Below are positions 13,401 to 28,100 of a stretch of DNA of 64,000 bases, in pieces. A program made the translations under genes and the position numbers. Below the pieces are notes generated by a model. The model was not told the origin of the DNA, ran no database searches, and saw only the letters and a program-made list of their open reading frames with translations. The DNA lies in NCBI GenBank assembly GCA_013398175.1, contig VZRZ01000572.1, positions 186,662-250,661 on the forward strand. The letters run 5' to 3'. Each line of letters starts with the position of its first letter. Positions within the stretch are counted from its first letter, which is position 1. This stretch comes from Climacteris rufus (lineage: Eukaryota > Chordata > Aves > Passeriformes > Climacteridae).

Positions 13401-15650
13401 ACTTGCCTGTCTCAGCTCCTCCATCTATGCAGATCTGGACCAGGATTTTGTGACTGTATAAGTGCACTGTGCCCATGTATAGAACAATTGTGTGACTCAA
13501 GGAACCCTTCCTCATTTTATTCTCAACTCTACCTTTTCATGGTTTTTACCTAGCAAGGTTGACCTGCAGTCATTCAATTTACAGTGGAAGGCATTGATGT
13601 TTCAGTGCCTAATTAGGCAGCAACTCTTGGTAGTACATTCCCTGTTTGGGACTTAGAAACAGAAGATTATTTTTCCTTAACCTCGCTGTCATGTGGAATC
13701 CGTACTGCAATGCCTTATTTTATGAGGCTAATAAATTAAAACTTTCTTTCCATGTTCTGTGGAAAGACAGAGTTGTTATTTTTCTTGCAAAACCACATTA
13801 AAGTGAAAGCAACAGCAACAGGAGTATTGCTGTCATTGCTTAATGAAAACCAGAGCATCACAGTGGAAAACATGCTGGGAAGGACAGCTTCAATTAGAAG
13901 AAAGGAGAGATTAAAGACCTCTCTTTTATACAACCTAGGGAAAGAATGTGAAAGAATGGGTTTGAAGAAGGCTCTAATTGAAAGATAAAATGGAAACGGT
14001 AAATGGCTTATGATAAGATCAGTAAGCAGAGACAGTGAAGCTGGTATTGCTAGGAATATGTGTAGAAGTTCATAAAACCCCCAAAAGCCAATTCAGTCTG
14101 GAACAGGCAGATGCAGAGGAAAAATGCCAGGAATTGTGAGTATGTAGAAATCCTATTGGACAAGGACAAAATATTTGAAAGGGAAGAATGTAAGTAGTTT
14201 GAAAAACAATCAAGTATTGTTTGCATTAAAAAAATATTCACTGAAATAAGAGGAGAGTCAGGGAGATCAAGGTCTTTTCCTGAGGGAGGAATGAATAAAA
14301 TTTTGTGAAAATTATGCACTGAAAATATCCCTGTAATCACAGAAAATCGGTCTTCTCAGCCAGGAAAATCTGCATAGTCAGAAAGGTAAAAACTCTTAAT
14401 CTTGAAACTGATGTAACAATGTGTAGTCTTGCTTCTTAACACATTGTATAAAAGAGCTCTAACTCAGAAAAGTATGTTTTTAATTAATTTAAATCGTTAA
14501 TTTAACCAGGCTAAGAACAAGGTCAGGGAGAGAGGAAAACTGGATGAAGGAAATTATTTCAACTTCAAAGAATGTCCAAGTGCATTAACAAGAGCAAGAG
14601 AAATGGGACACGAAGAAGAGGAGATATTTTGCAAAGAAGTCCTTATTCTCCCTAGATTTCCTGTAACAGCTGAAAAAATTTAGCCTTTTTGTTTGCTGCT
14701 TCTCTGATTTTGAGGCGAGGCTAACCAACCTTGTTTTCACACCCCTGTTGATCCTTTGGAGAGCAGTTCCACCTGAGCAATCTGCCACTCGTATGTACAG
14801 GTTTTTTTTTCAGCAATCCCTGGTTGGCACCATAGGTTAAGTGCTGTTATCTCTTGTAGTGAGTATTGCCATCTGATAACACTGACCATTTCATTTATTC
14901 CATGAAGTGTCTGAATATATCTGCTCTCTTGAGAGGCCATAGATGTCCCATTTCTTTCTGCTCTTAACTGCTGCCTGCCCTGGCTTCATACCACACACTT
15001 GATTTTGTTACTTGGTCCTTTCCACTGTCTGTGCCTGCTCCACCAAGTTGCTTTCTCTCTCAGCTATTAAAAGCCCTGAGGCTGGCCCAGTATGTGTGCA
15101 TAGATAGGTATGTATATGCACAAATGTATGTATTTGATTTATCCAGGCCATGCCCCCTCTCTGCTCCTTTTTGATGGCAGGTGTTTTGGGGGTGATGTTT
15201 CAGGGACAGTTGCCTGGCACATGCAGACATCTGCCATGGTGAAAGGAAAGGAACCAGCCCTTGAGAAAAGTGCTGCTGCAGGTCAGGCCTTAGAGACACA
15301 AGTATGTGGGGAAACTTGGCTGTTCCTCGCCTGTACCATATCTAGCTCTTTCCAATGCCCTGAGTCCATTTATTTCATCAGTACTTAAAACCTCTTTGAA
15401 GTATTTATAATTTTTTATTGGGTGTTTCTAAGAGACACACATAATATAGTTGGTCCAACAGTAAATCTGCTATGATAAGGCAGAGTCTCTGGAAAGTTTA
15501 GTATTGAACGATTCAAGTTTAGATTGAGCTAGAAATGTGAACCAGAAAAACTAGGTCATTATGGAAGAGTTTCTATTTTTACCTGAAGTAGATGAACATT
15601 GACTGACATCCTTATGAAAGGATGACACTGTTTTCTTATTGACTTATTGT
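10428..15650. other. Intergenic, no supported gene
   Basis: Mixed AT-rich sequence with no domain-bearing ORF. A perfect 10-bp tandem duplication (GATGAATCAA twice) lies at 11351-11370. A somewhat GC-richer block at about 12000-12450 was not recognised. Confidence 0.5.
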
Positions 15651-16720
15651 CACTGTGTTTTCCCTTTAGTTTAAATTCTGCCCCAGTGAAGCACTAGAGA
15701 ATGTTTCTGTTGCACCACCAGGGCTACACACAGATATCTCAGTTTGTCCTGTTATTCAACAAGGTGTATTTGCCCAGGTTGAACAGTACACTGACGCAAT
15801 TTTTAACTCAGCTGCTTTGCTTCCTAGGCACAGCTCTGAGCCATGTAGACATGTTCGGATTGACCAACATGATATGCTTGGTGACTGGCACAATTTTTCC
15901 CCACTTATAAGTGACCATCAGGGGTTTAGTGTTGGAACTTTTGGTCCTGTGATCCTGGCCATGAAACAGAACAGGACCTGAAGCAGCTTTTTATCAACAA
16001 CTACCTCTGGTCAACTGTAACAACCCAACAGGGCAAGCCATCCCTTACGCCCACTTCAGGCAGGTGGCTTCTACCTCCTTTTTTATTCAGCACATACAAC
16101 TTTGTTAATGGTCAGAAAGGAGAAGTATTGCACTGGATAAAGATGACCTAAATTTAAAATTGCTGCAGCTTCTGCAGTCAGTCTCTGTTCAGGTAGACAG
16201 GTCCATGGACCACCAAGAAACAGGAATGGGCAAAGGTTGGATCCTTTGTTCACTGCTATGGCTGAGCAAGCCAGGGGAGGTGAGCAGTATGTATCTGTTA
16301 GTATGGACACTAGTGGTAAGATAGGTTATTGGTATTCCCAAACACACCTTTTTGCTTTTGTGACTGCCTTACAAGCTAGAAAAGCTTCAAAAGTTATTTA
16401 TCAAGGAACAGGACAGTGTCTCCAATTTAAACTTTTGTGGGCTGGAGAAAGCCATGTCGCAGGCAGTTCTGATCAGTGGATGTCACTGTGGCCTTTCCAT
16501 TATCTCCATCCTGCCACACCATGCTGCAGATCCTAGAGAAGAATGGGTCCATAATATAAAATCCTGTGTGGGCAAGTGTTGTTACTCCTTGTAACCTGTT
16601 TTTCCTGGGACTTGGTCTAGGGCCAGTTGCTCAGTGGTGTTATAATGCCAGCTGCCTGAACAGCTGTGGCAATTTGGAAGGCAGCTGCCTTGTGACCATG
16701 CCTCTCTGGGAGCTTTTTCC
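15651..16720. other. Unrecognised moderately GC-rich block, possible old retroelement
   Basis: This block differs from its flanks in composition and carries several short open frames on the plus strand. One runs 99 codons at 16237-16536 and contains QYVSVSMDTSGKIGYWYSQT. I could not match it to a known protein. An eroded endogenous retrovirus or other retroelement is possible but not shown; no gag, pol or env motif is visible. Confidence 0.25.
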
Positions 16721-19700
16721 TCCTTGATAACCTTCAATTACATACTGCAGTCTTCTTGCATATTTTATGCCAACTTGTCTTCAGGTCAAATAAATATCAA
16801 AAATTAAATTGGGCTGTAAGAGAGCTCATCTATTCTTCTCTGTTCCTCAATCACTCGGAAGATGCAAATCCTGCAGAAGAGAGACAGTACCTACTATTTT
16901 ATATAAAACATATGTGTATATATCTGTGCTTACTCATTTAAAAGAGCTGATCTATCTACCATGAGGAGAGGCTTCATTGTGACAAATGATTTTTATATAT
17001 GCCTTTTAGAAATCACAATCTGAACACCTAAATTTGAAACTGCAGTGAACCAGATTCTGTGTCTGTGATATGAAACGATCCTTCAGCTTTGACTTGTTTA
17101 GACAAGACACTGCTCTGCTGCAAGTATCTTTTCACGTAAGTAAAGGTAGTGGAAGTGATCTACCTCTTCAAATAGACCAGATTCATAAAGAAAAAAAAAA
17201 AAAGAGTTTTTTTGGAAGGTATTTATCAAAATGAGTAAGGCTGAACTGGCCCAAGGCAGGATTATTTGCTCCTGTGGGCAGCATTTGAGGACATTAGCAT
17301 CACAGTAGTTTTACTATTTTCTATTTTAGGCCTTTTGAAGTATATTTGAACCTAACTGAAATTTTAAAAACTCGTTGTATTGTTCATGATGTTAGAAAAT
17401 GTAGTCTGAAATTTTAATGGAGAATGATCTATGCTTGAGATGGAGCTAAGTAGAAACCAAGGAAATAAGGTGTAATAAGGTGCTAAGAAAAGGACGAGAA
17501 TGATTTGTGACATGCATTTTGAGCAGAGTTGGTGGAATACGGTAAAGATGACAGTGGCGTGTCTGGGTAGTTTATTCCCTAGTGGGGGCAGAGTAGCAAA
17601 GACAATAAAATCTGAGACTAGTGCAACTCTGGGCCTCCCACAGAGAACCACAGTCCTGCTTTTGAGGAATGAGCAGAAATAAAATTCTGTGAAGCACTAT
17701 GGCAACCATCACCAGGGAGACCACCACAGATTTCAAACATGTTTATCCAGAAGAATTACAAGTCACAGAGTGAGATGATATACTTGGAAATGGTATTTTA
17801 AAAGTAAAAACACTGTTACCTGGTAATTGCAGTGGTATGGAAACGTGACACTTTGAGTTCTTAATAAAACAAAACTATTTTTAAGAGATACTGCAGTGAG
17901 TATCTGCTAGAAACAGCTAGAGAATTGTACTTGCAAAATACCATACTAGAAAGAACTGGTCATTGTGCAAGAACAGAAACCAGACCAACAATGTCACCAT
18001 GGTAAAACTCAGTAAATACCTTTTAAGAAAACAGATTTTTTAAAAAATTAATGAAATTAATAATAAAAAAATATTTTATGGTCCTATGTAAGACAAATAC
18101 ATATTAATATCCACAGTTGATCATGTTTGTGGGTGAAACAAATTCCACTGGGTACAGTATGATCCTCATGGATAGGGTTCAGATGAATCTTGCTCAAATT
18201 TGGCAAACATGGAAAGCCCAGCCAATTCTACGCTCTGTTTTGTTTAAAGAAGGAAATGGGAATTGTTGCATTTTGGTCGTGGTTAATACCACTGGGCAAT
18301 TAATCTACTTTTGTCACATTTCTATCTTAAAAAGGAAGATAGAAACTTTCTAGAGTGTTATGAAGATGAGCTACTTGCCATTTATGCAGAATTTTACATG
18401 TGTGAAATGTTGGCTTACAAAATGCTGTATGATGCAATTTGTTGACATTCTTCACAACTGACTTTTTTTTCACGTCTTGAAAGCATTTCTGTTCCACCTA
18501 TACTGCCCATGAGTCATCTTGTTTCTCCACGAGTTTTTCAGTTTCATGTAGTTCTTGTTGGCTCTGTCCACTCACATCTTCTGCAGAGGTACAGAAAAAG
18601 ACAGTGTTGTCCATTATTATTACTGAATTCATGATTAATCCTATAAGAACAATAATTAAAAGTAGGAGTCTGTGTAAACATGTGTTTCTGAACAAGTGTT
18701 TTTTGCTGCCAGGCCTGGTTTGAAAGTGAAGTTGAACAGACTTTGCTGGTAGTTAGATGGTTCCAGTCTCCTGACCCATCCCTCTGGGTGTATAAATATC
18801 CGCAAACCTTTGCAGATGATTCAGTTAATAAAAAACAATATTAAAAAAATCCAGTATCCCACAAGTCTCTCGGTCTATACCAGGAACACCAGCTGTTGCT
18901 GCTTGGTTACCCCATGGAAGAGGCTGGTGCCCAGGAGCAAGAACTGGGTCACCCTGATATGGCATCTCCATGTCTACTTTTACCCTCTGCCACTTGAGAG
19001 AGAAAATGAGCAAGAGTGAAATCATCATCACTGACGATCTGGCAAGTGTAAAGCACCCTAAATCAGAAAAATACTTCTAAAGTTTGAGATTTTAAAGAAA
19101 CAAGTAATGTTTTTGTAGCAGGAGCCTAATTCTGATTTTGAAAAACAGAAAACTGTTTCTGAATAACATGAAGGACAAAAGGAAAAGACAAAGACAAATT
19201 ATCACAGACATATTCCTTCTTAGTTTCAAAAATACCGCCCTCCCTGTATTTCCTTGCACACTTCTTTGACACTGATCTTGCCAGTGCAATGTTTACCTCC
19301 CAATGTGACGTCAAACCATTTCTCAATGCTTACGTCTTGGCTTCTGTCTTACGAAAGGAGCACTTTGTTCTCCTGTTTTCTTTAATATTATTCTTCACTA
19401 TTATTGGCAGAAATCTGTTACTGTCACTCACACACCAACACAAACTCAATCATTCTTTCAGTGAACGTCTCACCCAGATTAAATTGATCAGTGTGCATTT
19501 TAGAAAAACATTTCAAGTTAAAATGGATCGAGTCAGTCAAATAACAAAGAAGTCCTATGTATGATTCATTACAACTGTTATCTTTAGTTATATTAGTATT
19601 TCATCCTTCACTTATTTTAAAGGCAATTGATTTCTTTTTCAGCCATGATTTTCTTAGTGCTAAGCACATAGACCTTTATGGCTGAACTTGCCTGGAGCTG

Positions 19701-22242
19701 TATGACTTTTTTTGCCGTCTAACTTTTTGTCCTGTTTTCAAGGGTGGAAGAATAGTTGCTTGGTCTGATGCAGGCTGCAGCCACTGTGTGGGTCACAAAA
19801 GCACTCAGCATGGCACCCACACTCTGCTTCCCACTAGGGCAATTGTTTCCTTTCCTCTTGTGTCAGCATTCTGCCCACACTTTTCAAACCAAAGGCCACA
19901 TCCTTATGGGTCATTTTATTCTGAGTGATGAACTATTCAGGTGGGTTTTTTTCCCTGGCTTATGAAGACTGAGAAATACAGCAAAGCATCTCCTAATGAT
20001 TCAATGTAATATTTTAAAAATTCAGGGCTTATTTCTAGGTGGATGTGGTCATAGTTTTCCCTCTGTAAGTGCAATTACAACTCAACAGTACTGCCATATG
20101 GATCAGAAGTGCCTATGTAGAAAGCCAGCTGATGTGGAAGTTTCAAGCATGCTTTAGTGAAGAGAAGCCGTGACTCTACCCTAAGTGCATTTTGGAAGCC
20201 AATCTCATGCCCTGTTACAAATAGAAAAAACAACTACCTGCACGAGGTGCACAACACATCTTTGCATTATGAAGTCACAAAGATGGGCTAAGATGGAATG
20301 TCATTTCACTTTGTATGAGTTCCTGTGAGGAAACCACAGCGCTACAGCTACAGGCTTGGTTGAAAAAGTGTAGTTTAGATACTTGGAGCTATCAATTCTT
20401 GGCAATTATATAATCCATTTTTGTAGAAAACTGTATAGGGAGGGGATAGATTAATTTACCATGGCATTATGTATCAAAAATCCTAGGGCTAACTCACAGA
20501 GCTTCATACAGCAGCTCCCCCATGCCCCCAGGGCTACACATATGAAATCAGAACCACTTGGTTGAAAAAAGAGAGCAACAATTAAGGATGGAGGGTGGTT
20601 TCCATGTGGTGAGAGTAAGTTTTCACAGCTCTCAGTAGACTTACACAGACTATTTCAGCAGAGAACTTAGCTCCTCAGATCCCCTCATGGCTTTTTGTCA
20701 AAGATGACTCTGCTCTCGGAGATGCATGCCAGAGTCAGCAAGCTGCTGGGGAGCCTCAGAGCAAAAAAGACAAGGCTAAAAAAGCTGGACTCAACATGTG
20801 TTAATACTGGGGAAAAATCTCAGATTTTTCTAGTGCCTTCTTCGTTATGCTAAGAATGAAAGAGCACTAATGAAATGCCTTGATGGAAATTTTCCATAGC
20901 AATTTTCAAGTAGAAATTTGTGAGTGTATTTGGTGTCAGACACTTCTGAATTTAGAGGTTTATAATGGAATATAAGGGGCGTAAATTGTCTTACCTTTTT
21001 AAATAGGCTTCAAGCAGTGCAATCTACATTCAATCTTTTAGCGATCTGATTATTTCATCTCATTAGTTGATTTGATGTTTCCTTTATCATGAATCTGTCA
21101 GCTAAGGTGCAATGGGACTGGACTCTTTAGTTTAATGGCTTTCATTAGATTATAAAGTTCTCACTTGAATGAATGAGGAATTATGAGCAATTTAAATCAT
21201 GAAGAGCACCAATGATCACAGACTGAATTTGAACTTATGGAGGGGGCCATGAGGTGTGAGAAATATTATTATTAACTTTAAACTGCTGTTAAAATCCTCA
21301 TGAGATCTATGGTTAGAAAAGAACTATAGAACCTGAATACCTTGATTATTTTTTGAAATAATAAATGCTTATTAACCAATCATAACATTCTCACATTTAG
21401 ATAAACAGCTATATTGGAATATAGTGTTTGAGTAAAGCAGCTTTTGCCTAGTACCTTAAATTTAGTGTTATTTCCATTGAAATAAACTGATTTGTAAGAC
21501 TAAATGAGCATGTTCCATTTTCCCATCTCCAGCACTGACCAGGTCCAGATCCCCAGCTTTATTAATGCAGCCTTAATGCAAAATGTATTGAATTCAAAGG
21601 AAAGATTTTCCCTGTGGATTTCAGAAGCAGCAAAAGCAAACTGTATAAGTGGCAATTATACACGCTTTGCCTTTTTTCAAGCCAAAAAAAAAATGGAACA
21701 GAATATTTTGAATATCCACAAAATAGACAAAGTATGTTACATTCTTCTGTTAGTACAAAAAACAGCCAAAAGTTGAAAGAATTGTAATAGGGACCTTCTC
21801 AGTTTTGCTTGTAAAATCATTTATACTTATTACCATAATATTTGTTTTCCCACTGCTGTGTTCCCCAGGAGTCACTTACATGCTATTAGTGGTGTTAATT
21901 ATTGAAGCTCCCGCCCTTCTCAGAACTGGGTGACTTCCTGCTCTTTATTGTAACTAGAGCAGAGAGTTTACTGGTGAAACAATCAACCTGGGTAAATCTC
22001 TCAGGGTCGTTAAGGCCGGGGGGCATGGGAAGAAGGACAAATGGTCTGAGATGCAGATGGACACGAAAGGGACCCTGAGAAGCCTAGGGAGGTGTAGGAA
22101 TTAGGAGCTCTGGGCTTTATTGCCCACATCACTGTTGTGGTGTGTTGTGCTACTCCAGTCAAGAACTTTACCTGGATGAGCAATGGCTTTACAGACTTAC
22201 TCCCTCTCCTGTTACAAAAAGCATAGCAACCTTTTTGAAGGC
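16721..22242. other. Intergenic, no supported gene
   Basis: AT-rich sequence without a credible coding exon. A cluster of homeodomain-type ATTA/TAAT motifs lies at about 21040-21240. A GC-richer block at about 21905-22240 ends in an A run at the gap. Confidence 0.5.
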
Positions 22243-22256
22243 AAAAAAAAAAAAAA

Positions 22257-22294
22257 NNNNNNNNNNNNNNNNNNNNNNNNNNNNNNNNNNNNNN
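22257..22294. other. Assembly gap (38 N) after a poly(A) run
   Basis: Thirty-eight Ns directly follow an A run at about 22243-22256. The homopolymer is the likely cause of the gap. Confidence 0.99.
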
Positions 22295-25060
22295 TAATTA
22301 AGTAAATAATGAGAATATATTATGTCAGAATCTGTCAAATGTGGGTTTATAATCTCTGTACACAGTAAACAAAAAACTTTTGCTCCTCGATGTGTTGATA
22401 AAGCAAATCATGCAAAAGGTCTTTGTAGGAGAAATTTTAGGCAGTGTAAATGCAAGTGATTTATGTGAAAAGGATCATAAAATAATTAAAGAATAGACAT
22501 AATTTTCAATTTAGCTTCTGTTTGCTCTGATACCAGAGACTGGAAATTTCTACAGAGACAAAATATATATGATCAGTGACTCAGGCAGCAAAAAAATTAT
22601 TGGGGTGTGGACCTTTTGATCCAAAGAAAAGTGGCATAAGAATATTTTTGAATACTTTTTTAAAGGCTTAGCACACGCCTGTTCTAAATTCTCTTTGTAC
22701 CGAACACCAAAGAGAGCCCTGTGTCAAACAGATTCTTGATCAAACAGCCTAGAAGTTGTTTTTATTCAAGCTCCTTGTTTAAAAATTGTTCTTACAGAAG
22801 TCCTTAGATTACATCCAGGTACTAAGAGAGAGGAGAAAAAAAATACTGACCTCCAAACCCTGCTGTTCCATGATGAACCACTCTCCTGGAGCTGGTATCT
22901 CCCTGGAAACCTGGCTCCTTTTTGTGTTTTAAGACTCAGGTTTTTTGGAAATTGTCCTAGAAAGCACAGGAAAAACTGTCAGAGAGCTTATAACCTCAGG
23001 AAATTCATCACAGGCTGCCAAGGTCCAAGATCCCCACACTACATTTTCAAGTGCAGTAACATGCACCTAGTTGAGGGCGTTATTATGTACTTCCAATTAA
23101 CAGAGATGTGGTTACTGGCTGTCCTAGACAGCTTTCGAACACAACACAATAAAAACTGCTCACATTGACTTTAGTGAATGCCCCAAAGTACTTTGAGCTG
23201 TAGCATGCAAAAGGCAGGATTTCTTTCCCATCTGTTCATGTGTATCAAATATTGCATGAATGTAATGATGACAATTCATGCCAGTTGGGGGTTATTTGGG
23301 TGAGGTGCTCTGTTTTGAGCTCATCTTTCATCAGACCATGTTCATCAGTGCCTGGATCCATTTTGTCCACTGGTAGTTGGGCATTTTTTGAGGTACAGGG
23401 AGGTTGCTTTTTTAGGCTTTTTATTAAATTCCTATTGTGGAAGGATGGCAGGTAGGATTTGGGAGAAAGGAAAGCAGTGCTTTTTCACAAAAGGAGGAAA
23501 ATACAATTCCAGTGTGAATGATTTCAGTGTCAGAATTCATCTGCTGCTAAGTAAATACATTTTATTTGAGAAATAAAATCACAGTTTTCTCCTACTGCAA
23601 CTTCTGTGTTTGAATTAATACCTATGTTACAGTCCATAAGAAACAGCAACAGGAAGTTGCTGTTGAAAAACAATTGGGCAGGCACATATGGTATTAAAAA
23701 TAATATTTCTTAAAAAGTAACAGTAGGATGACATTTTGTGTTTTCATCAGCATTGCAGGACAGCATGGAGCACAAGGATGCCCATGCCCTGAGGCTCACG
23801 CCTGAGGCAGTCATCCATCACTTCTCCCATCACTCTCTCAAATACATTTCCAACTTGAGTACATGATATTCTTTGTGTGTGAAATTATATATTGACTGAG
23901 AAGCAAGTAAAAGGGGGTGATGTTTTAACTGTTTAGAAAAAATCCTTGCCACTTACAAGTTCCTGTGTTACACACATATTAGTTATCTAATCCTCTGTGG
24001 CACCCAGTAGGAAAGTGGGCACAAGCTGTCCAGCCTTCAGACCTTGTAAATGGATTTGGACCGTATGGCTTGTAAAACCCAGAACAATCCAAACTGTGAG
24101 GTTAGTTGGGTGTGCTGCTTCCAAAAACAAGTATTACTTATATTTTTACATCAAACTCATAAACTTGGAACTGGTTTTAGGTCTGGATTTGACCATTCTC
24201 AAAGTCTGGGAATGCTGAGATAGTTAGTAGAAGGCTGTGAAACCAGAGTAAAGGCAACCCTTGATAAATGTCCCCAAATGAAAGGACTAAGGCACACAAA
24301 ACATTTTTGTTCCACATAGGTGATATGGCTGAAACCAAGGGACAGTGACCTTCTGGTGTAATGTCCTTGACTTCACTTATTTGGTCTGTGGAGTATCTCA
24401 CTTTGTTAAGTGGAAAAGCCGCCCAGCGACACAGCTTTGTTTAACTGCTTCAAAGAAGTTGAGAAGGTTTGGTAGAGTCCCTTTCTGGCTGTGTGTGTGC
24501 TGGGTGATGAGAGGAAGCAAAAGCAAACTATTTTCCTGCAGCTGGACAGCACTATAAAGCTAATATTCAGGTAAATGAAAATTTTCCTCTAGCAAAGATC
24601 TTACACGTTTTTGCCTTGTCTTTGTTCCGCGACCAGTTAAAAGGGTCTGATAAAAATGGACATTGGAAATGAGCAGCAGCTTTTTAAACCATGAGTCCAT
24701 CACAGTGACGGCTGAGGATGGTTCACTTCTGCATATTGCATATTGTTTGTTCCAGACTCAAAACGTGGGTTATTTGGATACCTGATCCATATGAGCTCCA
24801 AATGCCCATGTGGGTGAGGAATTGCCCTTTATAAAGGGAACACAGCATTTCTTACTCCTCTTCATGGATATTAACCACTTCCTGCCTGGAATATTGCCAT
24901 GATTTAGCTGATTTTTCTGCTTTGCAGACATGAAAAATAAGATTTAAATGAAGAGTACAAAATGCAAGAGTGAAATAATTCAAGGACAGAGTTCTGGGAA
25001 AAAATGTTTCCATAAAAATCCTTACTTTTTTGCTACTTAATTTTATAAAACCATTGAGGG
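22295..25060. other. Intergenic, no supported gene
   Basis: AT-rich sequence between the gap and the next low-complexity tract. Only short, domain-free frames are present. Confidence 0.5.
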
Positions 25061-25129
25061 GCTGTTTCTTTGTTTGGTTTAGTTTTGTTTCTTGGCTTTT
25101 TTTGATTGGTTGGTTGAGGTTTTTTTGGT
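25061..25129. repeat. T/G-rich low-complexity tract
   Basis: About 70 nt of TTTG, TTGG and T-run units on the plus strand, similar in make-up to the tract near 10.3 kb. Confidence 0.8.
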
Positions 25130-28100
25130 ATTATCTTATCCTTGTTAGGTCAGCTTTGTTGATAGTCATGTAGTCATTCTAAAATAATTTCAAGGACCCA
25201 AGACGAGTAATAATAAGTAATGTTGTAAATAACATGATAATTTAAGGCATACATGGAAAATTATTATGGTTGACAAAATTTATTTAGGGGGAAATTAGCT
25301 AAGCAAATATGTGAAGAATGAGGCAATACACAGTGCCTAACCCATTAGTTTAATTCCTATCTTTAGCAAAAGCAACAATAAACTGAGTAAGCTTGGCTAG
25401 AAAGTTTCTTTCCCTTGTAAACTTTCCTTTAATTTCTTTCTAAGGAAATGATCTTTAATGAGTCATTTATTTCATAAGTTGTCTGCAACAGAATTTTCTC
25501 CCTTTCCTTTGAAATCTCTGGACATACTCATGGTGAGAGACAGAAAGAAACATGCAGCAACTCCCTTTTTAGATCACTCTGGACCTGATTTTTTTACACT
25601 GAGTTTGGTTGGGGTTGTGCTGGGGTATGTTGCTTGGAAATACAATTCAATAATACTGACCTTTTAGGACAAACTTGAAGCACATTTGTATCACTGAATT
25701 AATTCCTTCCAGCTCTGGACAGTTGTTGTCTTTGTAAAGATCTTTTCCTGTCAAAGAGCAGTCAGCTAGTCTTCTCTGCAAATGTCTCTCCTTGAAAGGA
25801 ATGCTGCAATTAATAACAGATGACTGTCTGAAAAGGAAAAAAAACAAAACGTGATAACCTAATTATTGTGCATATAAGAGTAATTTAGGTAGCAGTCTTT
25901 ACTTCTCTGACCTAAGCTTCATATTTCTCTGATATATATAAATATTGGCATACACATTTTCTAGCTGATAAATAGAGGAAGAGAGAGGTTACATTATTTG
26001 ACCCATGTAATACAATGAGTTCTTGACAGAGATGAGAATGGAAAGCACAGAGTTGCCTGTCCAATCTATAGCCCTTGTTCTTTCCTGAACATACTTTCCC
26101 AAAGGATGAGTCCTGTGAATGTGCCTTATAATATTGGCTATTAAATGGTTATAAAATTCACTTAAGTTGGTGACAGATAGTGCAATCCCTTGGAGAAAGA
26201 GAAGCTAAGTATTCTTCCATTCAATGAGTGCTGGAATGGTAGAGGAGGAGTAAATTACAGGAGTAATAGGAAAAATTAAGAAGCCCATACATAATGGCTG
26301 ATGGGAAGAAAAAACAACCCAAAACCAGTATAAAGGGTACAGAATATCACTAGAGGACTGCCACTGCAGGAGGACCTGCATCTTGGTTCTTTTTCATTTA
26401 AGAAATGGTGTAAAAAATTCAAATTTAACAGAGTTTCATGATAAAAAAAAACGTTTCGCCTGGGAAATACGGCTCATTTTCATATTACAGGGATTTTGAG
26501 TAAAATACCTTTGGATAAACAAAGTTCAATAGTACATAGAGCATGGCAAATGGAGTGGTTTTATTTTCAGCTCAGTATCTGGAGGTGGGGATTGACAGCA
26601 CAAGAGTGAGAGAAAGAGATTCATGATATTAAGGAAGCAGATTCTCCAGGTACATTTCTTTTACAAGTGTCATGACAACTAAACAGAGACACTAAACTGC
26701 CGTTACCGCCGTTACCACACCAAACACTGGCTGGGCACAGTCTGTGCTCTGCAGTACCAATTATTTTGTGATAAACTGATTGTCTTTCCTCATCCTCTGT
26801 AACTGCGTTTGGGAACAATAAATAAATATGAATGTGTAACACTGCCACAAAATAAAGCTTTTAGATTTCATGCACTGTGCTCTCTAAGCCATGGTAAAAA
26901 TATAATTTAATATAAATATTGAATACTACTCTGAAGCATGTTAATGCAAAAGTTTGGTTAATTCAGTGTTGGTTTGAAACAACATGACAGAATGGTGATG
27001 CAGTATGCCCAGAAATATTCCATAAATGTCAGCAGTAGAATTAGCAACCTGTGCTTGAATATTTAAAAATATCATAGTTGTAAAGTTTAGGAGGAAGAAT
27101 TCTGCTTACCTTTTGGGCTTCATGTTGTCCTCAAGGCCATATTCTGACGGGCAACAGAGTGCCCTGCTGGTGTCTTAGCCAACACTGGTCTCTGCCTGAA
27201 CTACTCATCTTGCAGAATTAAAACAGTCAGAGACCTCCCCTCAGAATACTTTTGTTCATCTGAAAATGTAACTATAAATATGCAGAACGAAGAAAGAGAA
27301 AAACCAAATAAATGTCACCATCCTTGCTTTACCTAATATTTTCTGCTACTGTATAATAATTAATGATTACCAGGGGGCAAAAGAAATCTAATCCATTCCT
27401 TGGAAAGTGCTGTAATGACAAACTTCCTGAGAAACCTCGGCTGCCTCAGTGCATTCCAGGCAAGATGAGCTCTTTCAGAGACAGTGAGGGATCAGGTTGT
27501 ACTGGAGCAATGTGCTACAAGAGGAGTGCACTCTTGCACCCAGGAGTGAATAGGTCATCAAGGTAGCTGCTGAGGAGCTGATGAAAACCCTCCCACCAGT
27601 TCAACTGCTCTAGCTGAAGGGTGGCCAGATTCAACTCAAGTTGAAGTTACCCAAAATACATATGGATTTTGGTACACATTACCCAATTTCTACCATTTTC
27701 ATCAAATTAAGTGTTGGAAAATTATTAGATTATCAGGCAAACTACCACGAGGATGAAAAATGCTTCACAAATGACAGTGAGAATTTGATGATTAGTGAAT
27801 AAATAAAATTTAAGGTTTTATTTGTACTTCTGAACCTTGTTTTCAAAGAGCAGAGATAATCACACCTGTAGTTCTTCTCCAGTGCTCACAGTATTCCACA
27901 CATTGCCATGTCTTACAGCTGCACAGAAAACACAGCTCTGCACACCGGAATTTTTATGAAGATGCTGTAGGAAACTTTATTCCAGATTCTGTTATTACTA
28001 ATTCCACTGTAAAGCTGCAAACCTGCCTGGAGCTTCTTTATAGCTATAGCTATAGTGAAGTGACTGATAAAATTTGCTCTTTGAACATTTGTGATGCCTA

